A DNA stretch of 64,000 nucleotides, taken from assembly GCA_965203685.1 (NCBI GenBank), contig OZ241908.1:5394001-5458000 (forward strand). The letters run 5' to 3'. How positions within the stretch are numbered: position 1 is the stretch's first letter; each line of letters starts with the position of its first letter. Shown piece after piece: positions 17,007 to 27,135 of this stretch. Made by a program: the position numbers and the translations under genes. The stretch comes from VXYL01 sp965203685 (GTDB taxonomy: Bacteria > Pseudomonadota > Gammaproteobacteria > Pseudomonadales > Azotimanducaceae). Under the pieces are notes generated by a model. That model saw only the letters and a list, made by a program, of their open reading frames with translations. It did not search any database and had not been told where the DNA came from.

Positions 17007-18848
17007 GTGGCCGAGATCGCGGACAAACCAACCGAGGGCGCCGTCGGCACGGGACTGCGCCTCGGCCGGCTGCTGTCGGAGCGCGACATTCGCGTGCTAG
17101 CGAGCGTGTTGCCGTTCCTGCTCGAGTTCCGCTTCCGCGTGGCGATCTCGGTCACGCTGCTGCTGGCGTCCACGGGCACATCGCTGCTGGTGCCGTGGCT
17201 GCTGAAGCTGATCGTCGATCATCTCGACGCGGTGCCGATGGGCTCGGTGCTGACGGTACCCATCGCCCTGCTGATTGCCTACGGCTTGGCCCGTTTCAGC
17301 ATCACGGTGTTCGGGGAACTGCGCAACGCATTGTTCGGCACCGTCACGGTGCGTGCGATGCGGCGGGTCTCGCTGAAGGTGCTCGCGCACCTGCATGGCC
17401 TCGACCTCGAGTACCACCTGTCTCGCCGCACCGGCGGCGTCTCCCGGGACTTAGACCGCGGCGTCAACGGCATCACCGAGCTGATGCGGGTGCTGGTGTT
17501 CAGCATCTTTCCGACGCTGCTGCAGATTGCCGGAATCACCGTCATCCTGCTTGTGAATTACGACCCCACCTACGCGGTGATCGTCGCCGTCGCTGCCGTC
17601 GTCTACATCGTTTTCACGCTCCGGGTCACCGAGTGGCGGACCAAGTTCATCCGCCGCTCCAACGATGCCAATTCCCGGGCCAACACGCGCGCCATCGACA
17701 GCTTGATCAACTACGAGACGGTCAAGTACTTTGGCAACGAGGCGCTCGAGCAGGATGCCTACGACCAAGACCTCGCGGAGTGGGAGCGATGGCGCGCGCG
17801 CAACCGGTACTCGCTGGCTTTTCTGAACTGCGGCCAAGCGCTCTTCGTCACCGTCGGCATGCTGTCGATGATGATCCTCGCCGCCGGGCAGGTGGTCTCG
17901 GGCGACATGACCCTCGGCGATCTCGTCCTCATCAACGCTTTCAGCATGCAGGTCTTCGCGCCGTTGAACGCGCTCGGCAGCGTCTATCGCCAACTCAAGC
18001 GCGCGCTCACCGACGTTGAGCGGATGGTGGACATCCTGGACCGGCGTTCGCAGGTGATCGACGCGGCGAACGCGTTGCCGCTCGAGCACCGCGACGCACG
18101 GATCGAGTTCGACAACGTGGACTTCGCCTATCACGCCGACCGCCCCATCCTCCGGGGAGTCAACTTCGTGGTCGAACCCGGGCAGAAGGTAGCGCTCGTG
18201 GGCCCGAGCGGCGCCGGCAAGTCCACCGTGGCGCGCCTGCTGTACCGGTTCTACGACGTCGACGCCGGCGCCGTGCGCATCAACGGTCACGACGTTCGCG
18301 AGCTCCGCCAGGAGAGCCTGCGCGCCGGTATCGGCGTCGTGCCGCAGGATCCGGTGCTGTTCAACGACACGCTTCTGCACAACCTGCGCTACGGCCGGCC
18401 GGACGCCACCGATGACGAGGTGCGCGAGGCCGCGGCGCTGGCGCATCTCGACGAGTTCATCGCCGGCCTGCCGGGCGGTTACGACACAACGGTCGGGGAG
18501 CGGGGACTGAAGCTCTCCGGCGGAGAGAAGCAGCGGATCGCCATCGCTCGCGCCATTCTCAAGCAGCCGGCCTTCATGCTCTTCGACGAGGCGACCTCGT
18601 CGCTCGACTCGAACACGGAGCAGGCCATCCTTGACGCGCTCGCCGAAGTGGCCGAGAACCGCACCACCGTGGTGATCGCCCACCGGCTGTCGACGGTGCA
18701 GGACGCCGATCTCATCATCGTCCTGGACGAGGGCGCCGTGCTGGAACGCGGCACCCACGACGAACTGCTCGAGCGCAAGGGACTCTACGCCGAACTGTGG
18801 GCCATGCAGCAGCGGGGCGGCGAGGGCGACACTCTCCTGGAGCATTGA
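17007..18848 (+). CDS. Atm1/HMT-type ABC exporter, fused membrane and ATPase domains
   Basis: This is a half-transporter of 613 residues acting as a homodimer in the inner membrane. Relatives (Atm1 of Novosphingobium, mitochondrial Atm1) export glutathione-linked sulfur or metal compounds. The GTG at 17007 follows GGCGGAGG. The membrane domain covers about residues 25-340 and includes ELRNALFGTVTVRAMRRVSL and LINYETVKYFGNE, both characteristic of Atm1/HMT. The ATPase has Walker A GPSGAGKST near 399, signature LSGGEKQR near 502, Walker B FMLFDEATSSLD, and AHRLST. It stands alone, upstream of uvrD. Confidence 0.92.
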   Translation: MAEIADKPTEGAVGTGLRLGRLLSERDIRVLASVLPFLLEFRFRVAISVTLLLASTGTSLLVPWLLKLIVDHLDAVPMGSVLTVPIALLIAYGLARFSITVFGELRNALFGTVTVRAMRRVSLKVLAHLHGLDLEYHLSRRTGGVSRDLDRGVNGITELMRVLVFSIFPTLLQIAGITVILLVNYDPTYAVIVAVAAVVYIVFTLRVTEWRTKFIRRSNDANSRANTRAIDSLINYETVKYFGNEALEQDAYDQDLAEWERWRARNRYSLAFLNCGQALFVTVGMLSMMILAAGQVVSGDMTLGDLVLINAFSMQVFAPLNALGSVYRQLKRALTDVERMVDILDRRSQVIDAANALPLEHRDARIEFDNVDFAYHADRPILRGVNFVVEPGQKVALVGPSGAGKSTVARLLYRFYDVDAGAVRINGHDVRELRQESLRAGIGVVPQDPVLFNDTLLHNLRYGRPDATDDEVREAAALAHLDEFIAGLPGGYDTTVGERGLKLSGGEKQRIAIARAILKQPAFMLFDEATSSLDSNTEQAILDALAEVAENRTTVVIAHRLSTVQDADLIIVLDEGAVLERGTHDELLERKGLYAELWAMQQRGGEGDTLLEH

Positions 18849-18909
18849 CGCTCAAGCGGGTCGGGCGTACTGTTCGGCTATCCAGTGTAGGCGTAAGCGC
18901 ACTCGCACG

Positions 18910-21111
<2,202 letters not shown>

Positions 21112-21157
21112 ACTGCACATCCCGCCCCACGCGACGAGCAGCTCGGAGACTGTCCAA

Positions 21158-22267
21158 GTGAAACCTGGCTATATGGCCGCCATTGTGGCGGCTCTGTTCC
21201 TTTCGGCATGTTCCAACGAAGTGGAGGACAGCGCGGAGCAAGCCGCGCCGGTCACGCCCGCCGCCTCGTACGAATGGAAACTCGTCACGACCTGGCCGAA
21301 GAACCTGCCCGCGCTCGGCACGGCACCCGAACGCTTGGCCGAGATCGTCGACGCGATGTCGAGCGGGCGGCTCAAGATCAAGGTGTACGCCGCCGGCGAA
21401 CTGGTGCCGCCGTTCGAGGTCTTCGACGCTGTCTCCCAAGGCAACGCCGAGATGGGCCACGGGGCCGCCTACTACTGGCGCGGCAAGATGCCCATGTCGG
21501 CGGTCTTCGCGACCGTTCCGTTCGGCATGACGGCGCAGGAAATGAACGCCTGGCTGCACCATGGCGGCGGGCTCGAACTCTGGCGGGAACTGTACGAGCC
21601 CTTCGGCGTCGTGCCGCTGGCATCCGGCAACTCCGGCGTGCAGATGGCCGGCTGGTTCAACAAGGAGATCAACTCCGTGGCCGACATCGACGGCCTGAAG
21701 ATGCGCATCCCGGGCCTCGGCGGCGAGGTATTCCAACGCGCGGGCGGCGTCGCTGTGTCCATGCCGGGCAGCGAGATCTTCACGGCGCTGCAGACCGGCG
21801 TGGTCGACGCCACGGAGTGGGTCGGGCCGTACAACGACCTAGCGTTCGGACTGCAGGACATCGCCAAGTACTACTACTACCCGGGCTGGCACGAACCCGG
21901 CGCGACCCTCGAAGCGATCGTGAACGCCGAGGCGTTCGCCACGTTACCCGACGATCTGAAGCTCATGCTCGAGACCGCGACCCGCGCCATCAACCAAGAC
22001 GTGCTCGACGAGTTCACGGCGCGCAACGCGGCGGCGCTCAGGACGATGGTCGAAGAGCACGGTGTCGAGGTGCGACGGTTGCCCGACGACGTGCTTGAGC
22101 GCTTTGCCGAGTTGTCGGCCGAGGTCATCCGCGAGGCGGCCGCCGACGATGAGTTGGCGGGCCGCATCCTCGACTCCTACCAAGGGTTCCTGGCGGAAGT
22201 CCGGGACTACCACGCCATCTCGGAGCAGGCGTACATAAACGCGCGCGACTCCGTCGCTGCCGACTAG
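21158..22267 (+). CDS. TRAP transporter substrate-binding lipoprotein, DctP/TakP type
   Basis: This is the periplasmic solute receptor of a TRAP transporter (369 residues, GTG start). The lipobox FLSAC places acylated Cys at 18. The mature part resembles TakP and the mannitol/chloroaromatic-type receptors: WKLVTTWPKNLPALG, EVFDAVSQGNAEMGHGAAYYW, KMRIPGLGGEVFQRAGG and ATEWVGPYNDLAFGL. Relatives bind alpha-keto acids or aromatic and sugar acids. The membrane subunits normally sit next door but are absent here; a dctQM pair without a receptor lies at 51043-52900. Confidence 0.9.
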   Translation: MKPGYMAAIVAALFLSACSNEVEDSAEQAAPVTPAASYEWKLVTTWPKNLPALGTAPERLAEIVDAMSSGRLKIKVYAAGELVPPFEVFDAVSQGNAEMGHGAAYYWRGKMPMSAVFATVPFGMTAQEMNAWLHHGGGLELWRELYEPFGVVPLASGNSGVQMAGWFNKEINSVADIDGLKMRIPGLGGEVFQRAGGVAVSMPGSEIFTALQTGVVDATEWVGPYNDLAFGLQDIAKYYYYPGWHEPGATLEAIVNAEAFATLPDDLKLMLETATRAINQDVLDEFTARNAAALRTMVEEHGVEVRRLPDDVLERFAELSAEVIREAAADDELAGRILDSYQGFLAEVRDYHAISEQAYINARDSVAAD

Positions 22268-22272
22268 CACAG

Positions 22273-23532
22273 GTGCCGCTCATTCTTGGCCTCGCGCTGG
22301 GGCTACTTGCCACGGTCGCATCCGCTCGGGAGGCTGACGACGCGTGCGCCAACTTCGCCGAGTTCAGGCGCGCAGCGATTTTCGACTACGGCGACCACGT
22401 CTGGTCCGCGCTGGGCGACCTGCGCGCGATGGAGTCGTCCTGCATGGGGACGGACAACGAGTGGCGGTACCGGACGACCGTTGGGCAGCTTGAGTCGTTC
22501 ATCCTCAATCACAGCGCGGCGCTAGAGCACTTTGGCGGATCACCGCTCGCTGGGGCGACCGGGGGCCTCGCGGACAGCACCAACGCGATCCCGGCTGTGC
22601 CGTACATCGCCGAGCGCGCCGCCGATCACCGATTCGTCATCGTCAATGAACGCCACCATGCGTCGAGCGACCGACTGCTGACGATGGCGCTGCTCAAGCC
22701 CTTGTACGACCAAGGCTTTCGTTACTTGGCGGCCGAAGGCGTTTGGCACGGCGACGCACCAGGCATTCGCGGCTACCCCGTCTCGAGTACCGGCTACTAC
22801 GTCAACGACGCCGTGTTCGCCGAGATGGTTCGCCAAGCGCTCGCCTTGGGTTTCGCGGTGGTCGGTTACGAACATGAGGCCGGGCAGTTGCCTGTCGAGG
22901 CGATGAACGACCAGCAAACACGGGACTATTGGCAGGCCCACAACCTCATCGCCCGGACAATCGCAGGCGACGAAACAGGCAAGGTCCTCGTGCACTGCGG
23001 CTACGAGCACGCCTACGAGAGCCGCTCGGCTCGATGGACACCGATGGCTCACTACCTGCGTCAAGCTGCCGGAATCGATCCGCTAACCGTCGATCAAACG
23101 ATGTTGAGCGAGCGCGCCACGTCGGCCCACGAGCACCCCGTTCGCCGTGCCGCGGACGAACGCGGGCTCCCCACCGGTGAACCCACCGTGTTGGTCGACG
23201 AGACCGGCGCTCTTGTGCCTATCGAGGGCCCGAGCGTCGACATACGGGTCTTGGGTCTGCGCACCGAATACGAGGCCGGTCGACCAACATGGATGCGCAT
23301 GGGCGGCTTGCGCGAACCCCTCGTCGCCAATGTTCCCGAATGCGCCGCGGAACCGTGCATTGTCGAAGCCGTCGACAGCGAACAACCCAATGCGGTCGCC
23401 TACGATCGCGCCGAGGCGACCTCAGCGACCGCGGTTCTGTACGTCCCAGAGGATCGTGACGTGCAACTCGCCACCTACACCTTGAGCGGGGAACTGCGTC
23501 GGACCTGGCGCGTGACAGCCGGCGGTCACTGA
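22273..23532 (+). CDS. Secreted protein of unknown function, erythromycin-esterase/ChaN-like motif pattern
   Basis: This 419-residue protein carries a signal peptide (1-18, cleaved after TVASA). I do not recognise a named family. Residues 131-139 (FVIVNERHH), an acidic strand near 165 (YLAAEGVWHG), GYEHEAGQ and VHCGYEHAYES recall the spaced Glu/His clusters of erythromycin esterase and ChaN-type folds. That similarity is by pattern only. The N-terminal third has spaced Cys residues, typical of export. It starts 5 nt after the TRAP receptor, so the two are probably co-expressed. It could be a metal- or haem-linked hydrolase. Confidence 0.6.
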   Translation: MPLILGLALGLLATVASAREADDACANFAEFRRAAIFDYGDHVWSALGDLRAMESSCMGTDNEWRYRTTVGQLESFILNHSAALEHFGGSPLAGATGGLADSTNAIPAVPYIAERAADHRFVIVNERHHASSDRLLTMALLKPLYDQGFRYLAAEGVWHGDAPGIRGYPVSSTGYYVNDAVFAEMVRQALALGFAVVGYEHEAGQLPVEAMNDQQTRDYWQAHNLIARTIAGDETGKVLVHCGYEHAYESRSARWTPMAHYLRQAAGIDPLTVDQTMLSERATSAHEHPVRRAADERGLPTGEPTVLVDETGALVPIEGPSVDIRVLGLRTEYEAGRPTWMRMGGLREPLVANVPECAAEPCIVEAVDSEQPNAVAYDRAEATSATAVLYVPEDRDVQLATYTLSGELRRTWRVTAGGH

Positions 23533-23569
23533 GGGCTGCGGCCACAGCACCCATACCAGATCGATTGTG

Positions 23570-23610
23570 TTGCCATTTAGATCTAAAACTGGAAACATAT
23601 ACGTCCAGTT
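23570..23610 (+). promoter_or_regulatory. AT-rich promoter region with two dyads before ATPase copy 2
   Basis: TTGCCA (23570-23575) is a fair -35 box. A perfect 12-nt palindrome TTTAGATCTAAA (23576-23587) runs straight into a 7-bp inverted repeat AACTGGA / TCCAGTT (arms 23587-23593 and 23604-23610) enclosing CATATA, a plausible -10. The dyads sit where a repressor would block the promoter. Confidence 0.45.
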
Positions 23611-23643
23611 CCACCAGTATTCGGTCGCTTTCCCGACCACTCC

Positions 23644-24948
23644 ATGCTCGACACGCTCAAACAGATCATCGTCGATCACCAAGAGGAGCAGTTCCAAACC
23701 GGGACACCGCGACTGACCGACATCGCGCCGGTCGCCGGCAAGGCCACTGTCTGCATCGGCCCTCGGCGTAGCGGGAAGTCGACATACCTGTTCCAACGCA
23801 TCCAGGCACTCATCGACGCTGGTGTGTCCCGGGCAGACATCCTCTACCTCAATTTCTTTGACGACCGCCTCCGTCAACTTCAACGCGACGGCCTGGCGGT
23901 CGTCCTCGACGCCTATTTCTCCCTCTATCCGGCGAAGAAGAACACCCAGACGGTGTACTGCTTCTTCGACGAGATCCAGGTCGTGCCTGGCTGGGAGCAC
24001 TTCGTCGACCGGCTCATGCGCACGGAGAAGTGCGACGTCTTTATCACGGGATCGTCGTCGCAGATGCTCTCGCGCGAGATCGCCACACAAATGCGCGGTC
24101 GGGCACTCTCGTGGGAACTGCTGCCGTTCTCCTTTCGGGAGTATCTGCATTGGCGCGGCTTCGCGAACTTGGATGTCCTGTCCACGAAACGCCGGCTGCT
24201 CGTCCAGAACGCATTCTCAAGCTATTTCGACACAGGTGGTTTCCCTGAAGTTGCCGGCTTGAGCCGTTCTTTGCGGATCAAGACCCACCAGGAGTACTGG
24301 GGCACGATGCTGTTTCGCGACTTGGTCGAGCGCCATAGCGTCGCCCACCCGCGAGCAGTCGCAGACCTCGGTCACCGCCTGCTGGACAACGCGGCATCGC
24401 TGTACACGGTCAACCGGCTAACTGGCTACCTCAAGTCCATTGGCCACCGCGTGCCGAAGGCCGCAGTATCGGACTACCTCGCCTGGTTCGAAGACGCCTT
24501 CTTCCTGTTCACCGTGCGCGTCTTCGACGCGTCGCTTGCGCGTGCCAACGTTAACCCCAAGAAGATCTACTGCATCGATCACAGTCTCGTGGCATCGGTG
24601 TCCTCCGGAATCCTAGTTAACTCGGGACACCTGCTGGAGAACCTCGTATTCATAGCACTGCGCCGTCTGACGCCCGACATTCACTACTACAAGTCCAAGG
24701 CTGGCCGAGAGGTGGACTTCGTCGTCGACCTTCACGGGGAGTTGCGACTCGTCCAAGTCTCGGAGTCGCTTGCGGACCCGCAAACGCGAAAGCGCGAAGT
24801 CACGGCCCTTCGCGATGCCATGTCCGAGCTAGACCTCGACACCGGAGAGATCGTCGTAAGGGACGGATCCGCACCGGAGCACATCGACACGGACGCCGGG
24901 ATCGTGCGCGTCGTCCCGGCGTGGCAGTTCCTTCTGAGCTTGAGTTGA
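23644..24948 (+). CDS. ATP-binding protein of the AAA / DUF4143 family (copy 2)
   Basis: This P-loop ATPase has 434 residues. Walker A is GPRRSGKS at 39-46, Walker B VYCFFDEIQVVPGWE near 103, and sensor-like FITGSSSQML near 135. The C-terminal DUF4143 part includes YKSKAGREVDFVVD and LRLVQVSESL, a nuclease-like strand pattern. It shares architecture but little direct sequence with the family member at 8553. Its own AT-rich, dyad-rich upstream region and lack of neighbour links suggest an independently acquired accessory gene. Its biological role is not known. Confidence 0.85.
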   Translation: MLDTLKQIIVDHQEEQFQTGTPRLTDIAPVAGKATVCIGPRRSGKSTYLFQRIQALIDAGVSRADILYLNFFDDRLRQLQRDGLAVVLDAYFSLYPAKKNTQTVYCFFDEIQVVPGWEHFVDRLMRTEKCDVFITGSSSQMLSREIATQMRGRALSWELLPFSFREYLHWRGFANLDVLSTKRRLLVQNAFSSYFDTGGFPEVAGLSRSLRIKTHQEYWGTMLFRDLVERHSVAHPRAVADLGHRLLDNAASLYTVNRLTGYLKSIGHRVPKAAVSDYLAWFEDAFFLFTVRVFDASLARANVNPKKIYCIDHSLVASVSSGILVNSGHLLENLVFIALRRLTPDIHYYKSKAGREVDFVVDLHGELRLVQVSESLADPQTRKREVTALRDAMSELDLDTGEIVVRDGSAPEHIDTDAGIVRVVPAWQFLLSLS

Positions 24949-25046
24949 AGCCCGGGCGCTGGTCCTCGCGCCCACCGGGGCGCTCCCACTGTGCGACAAT
25001 CGAGCGAGATCGAGGGAGGAGGCTGGCGCAACGCGCCAGGTGAGAG

Positions 25047-26087
25047 ATGAAGAGGGCAATCGCCGCGATCATCGGCTTGGTCGTTTGGCTCACCGCCACA
25101 TCGGCCACCGCCAACCCCGAGGATTTCCCACGTACGGCCTCCGGCAAACCGGACTTCTCGGGTACCTACGACATCGCGACGCTGACGCGGTACGTTCGCG
25201 ACAGCGAGCATGGCGAGAACATGTGGCTGGACCCCGAGGCCGCAGCCGAGGTGGAGGCACGCGCCGCAGCGCGCATGGAGGCGGCGTACCAACCGAGCGA
25301 CCCAAACCGCGGACCGCCGGAAAAAGGTGCCAACGTGGATGCCCGCAGCTACGACTGGTTCTGGATGGACCCCGGTACCACCATGTTCAAGATCGACGGC
25401 AAGTACCGCACGTCGATCATCGTCGATCCTCCCAACGGGCAGATTCCGGAACTCTCCGAGGCCGGCAAGGCGCGGCGCGCTACCTTGCGGCGGAAGGGCG
25501 GCTGGAAAAACGACGGCACGGCGTGGTGGGTCGAGACCGGCGAAGACCCTTACGACGACCCCGAAGGTCAATCCTTGCAGGACCGCTGCCTGTACCTCGG
25601 CTACGTCACGATTCCGATGCGGCCGGTCGTCTACAACAACTTCAAGACCATCGTGCAGACCGAAGACCACGTGATGATCCTGGTGGAGTGGATGCACTGG
25701 CCGCGCATGGTGCGCATGAACGAGGAGCACCTGCCGGACGACATGCGCTCGATGGCCGGCGACTCGGTCGGTCGATGGGAAGGCGACACGTTGGTGGTCG
25801 ACACGACCAACTTCCTGGCCGAACCCGGCATGCCGCGCGACGGCTTGCGCATCGAGGAAAGGTTCTCGCCGTTGGACGCCAACCGGTTGCTGTATCGATT
25901 CACGGTGCATGACGAGGACCACGTCGCACCGTACACGGGCGAAATCCCGTGGCCCAAGACCGACAAGAGCCTCTACGAGTACGCCTGCCACGAAGGCAAC
26001 TACTCGATGGGCAATACACTGCGCGGTGCGCGCCACCTAGAGAAGGTCTGGATCGAGGAGCGCCAGGCGACGGGGCAAGGCGACTAA
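25047..26087 (+). CDS. Secreted protein of unknown function, tandem paralogue 1
   Basis: This is an exported protein of 346 residues (signal peptide 1-22, ending TSATA). The mature part begins NPEDFPRTASGKPDFSGTYD, a segment repeated almost unchanged in the next gene. Further shared blocks are WMDPGTTMFKIDGKYRTSII, VYNNFKTIVQTEDHVMILVE, DTTNFL and ACHEGNYSMGNTLRGAR. Trp, Tyr and acidic residues are abundant. I recognise the pattern from uncharacterised secreted proteins of marine and aromatic-degrading Proteobacteria, but no biochemical role is known to me. A ribosome site AGGTGAGAG precedes the ATG. Confidence 0.8.
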   Translation: MKRAIAAIIGLVVWLTATSATANPEDFPRTASGKPDFSGTYDIATLTRYVRDSEHGENMWLDPEAAAEVEARAAARMEAAYQPSDPNRGPPEKGANVDARSYDWFWMDPGTTMFKIDGKYRTSIIVDPPNGQIPELSEAGKARRATLRRKGGWKNDGTAWWVETGEDPYDDPEGQSLQDRCLYLGYVTIPMRPVVYNNFKTIVQTEDHVMILVEWMHWPRMVRMNEEHLPDDMRSMAGDSVGRWEGDTLVVDTTNFLAEPGMPRDGLRIEERFSPLDANRLLYRFTVHDEDHVAPYTGEIPWPKTDKSLYEYACHEGNYSMGNTLRGARHLEKVWIEERQATGQGD

Positions 26088-26100
26088 CGAGGGCACGCTC

Positions 26101-27135
26101 ATGAAGACACCACTGACCATCGGAATCGGAGTCGCAGCAGTCTCCTATGCAATCGCGAGCGCTGCCGGGCCAGAGGACTTCCCCCGGACCGCGTCGGGCA
26201 AGCCGGATTTCTCGGGGTCCTACGACATCGCCTCGCTGACGCCATACACGCGCGATCCCAAGCACGGCGACAACCTCCATCTCGACGACGCCGACGCCGC
26301 CGCAAGGGAAGCGGCCGCAGCACGGGCGGCCGACGCCGAACTCGAACCGAGCGACCCCGACCGTGGCGCGCCCGCCAAGGGCGCCGACGTAGGCGCCTAC
26401 AACCAGGTCTGGATGGATCCCGGCACGACGATGTTCAAGATCGACGGCAAGTACCGCACATCGATCATCGTCGATCCGCCCAACGGTCGGATGCCGGCCA
26501 TCTCGGACGCCGGCAAGGCGCGTCGGGCAACTCTCAAGCAGAAGGGCTGGTTCAAGAACACCGGCACGGCGTGGTGGCTTGCGACCGGCGAGAAACCCTA
26601 CGACGACATGGAGACGCAGCCGCTGGTCGACCGCTGCCTCTACCTCGACATCGTTTCCGTCCCGATCCGCCCGATCGTCTACAACAACTTGAAGACCATC
26701 GTGCAGACCGAGAACCACGTGATGATCCTGATCGAGTGGATGCACTGGGCGCGCGTCATCCGTCTCAATTCCGAACACCTGCCCGAAGACATGCGTTCAC
26801 TCGCCGGGGACTCCATCGGCTGGTGGGAGGACGACACCCTAGTCGTCGACACCACTAACTTCCTGCTCGAACCGGGTGTGCCCAGGGAGGGCTTGCGCGT
26901 CGTCGAACGATTCTCGCCGCTGGATGCCAATCGGCTCCTCTACCAGTTCACCGTGCACGACCCTGACTACGTCTCGCCCTACACCGGCGAGTACCCGTGG
27001 CCGCAGACGGACTCGAGCCTCTACGAGTACGCCTGCCACGAGGGCAACTACGCGATGGGCAACACCCTGCGCGGGGCGCGGCGTCTCGAGCGGGACTGGA
27101 TCGCCGAAAACGGCCCGGTGGCACAAGGCGAGTGA
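26101..27135 (+). CDS. Secreted protein of unknown function, tandem paralogue 2
   Basis: This 344-residue exported protein (signal peptide about 1-20) is paralogous to the preceding gene along its whole length, from PEDFPRTASGKPDFSGSYDI to the C-terminal ACHEGNYAMGNTLRGARRLE. The blocks are strongly conserved while the stretch at residues 60-90 is not, which hints at a variable loop. It starts 13 nt after paralogue 1 and its stop overlaps a GTG of the CoA-transferase gene, so all three genes probably form one operon. The duplication appears old, since many third positions and several residues differ. Confidence 0.8.
   Translation: MKTPLTIGIGVAAVSYAIASAAGPEDFPRTASGKPDFSGSYDIASLTPYTRDPKHGDNLHLDDADAAAREAAAARAADAELEPSDPDRGAPAKGADVGAYNQVWMDPGTTMFKIDGKYRTSIIVDPPNGRMPAISDAGKARRATLKQKGWFKNTGTAWWLATGEKPYDDMETQPLVDRCLYLDIVSVPIRPIVYNNLKTIVQTENHVMILIEWMHWARVIRLNSEHLPEDMRSLAGDSIGWWEDDTLVVDTTNFLLEPGVPREGLRVVERFSPLDANRLLYQFTVHDPDYVSPYTGEYPWPQTDSSLYEYACHEGNYAMGNTLRGARRLERDWIAENGPVAQGE

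Noticed and set aside
17451..18845. A 464-codon minus-strand frame opposite the ABC exporter
   Set aside because: It is a shadow of a gene with complete Walker and signature motifs.
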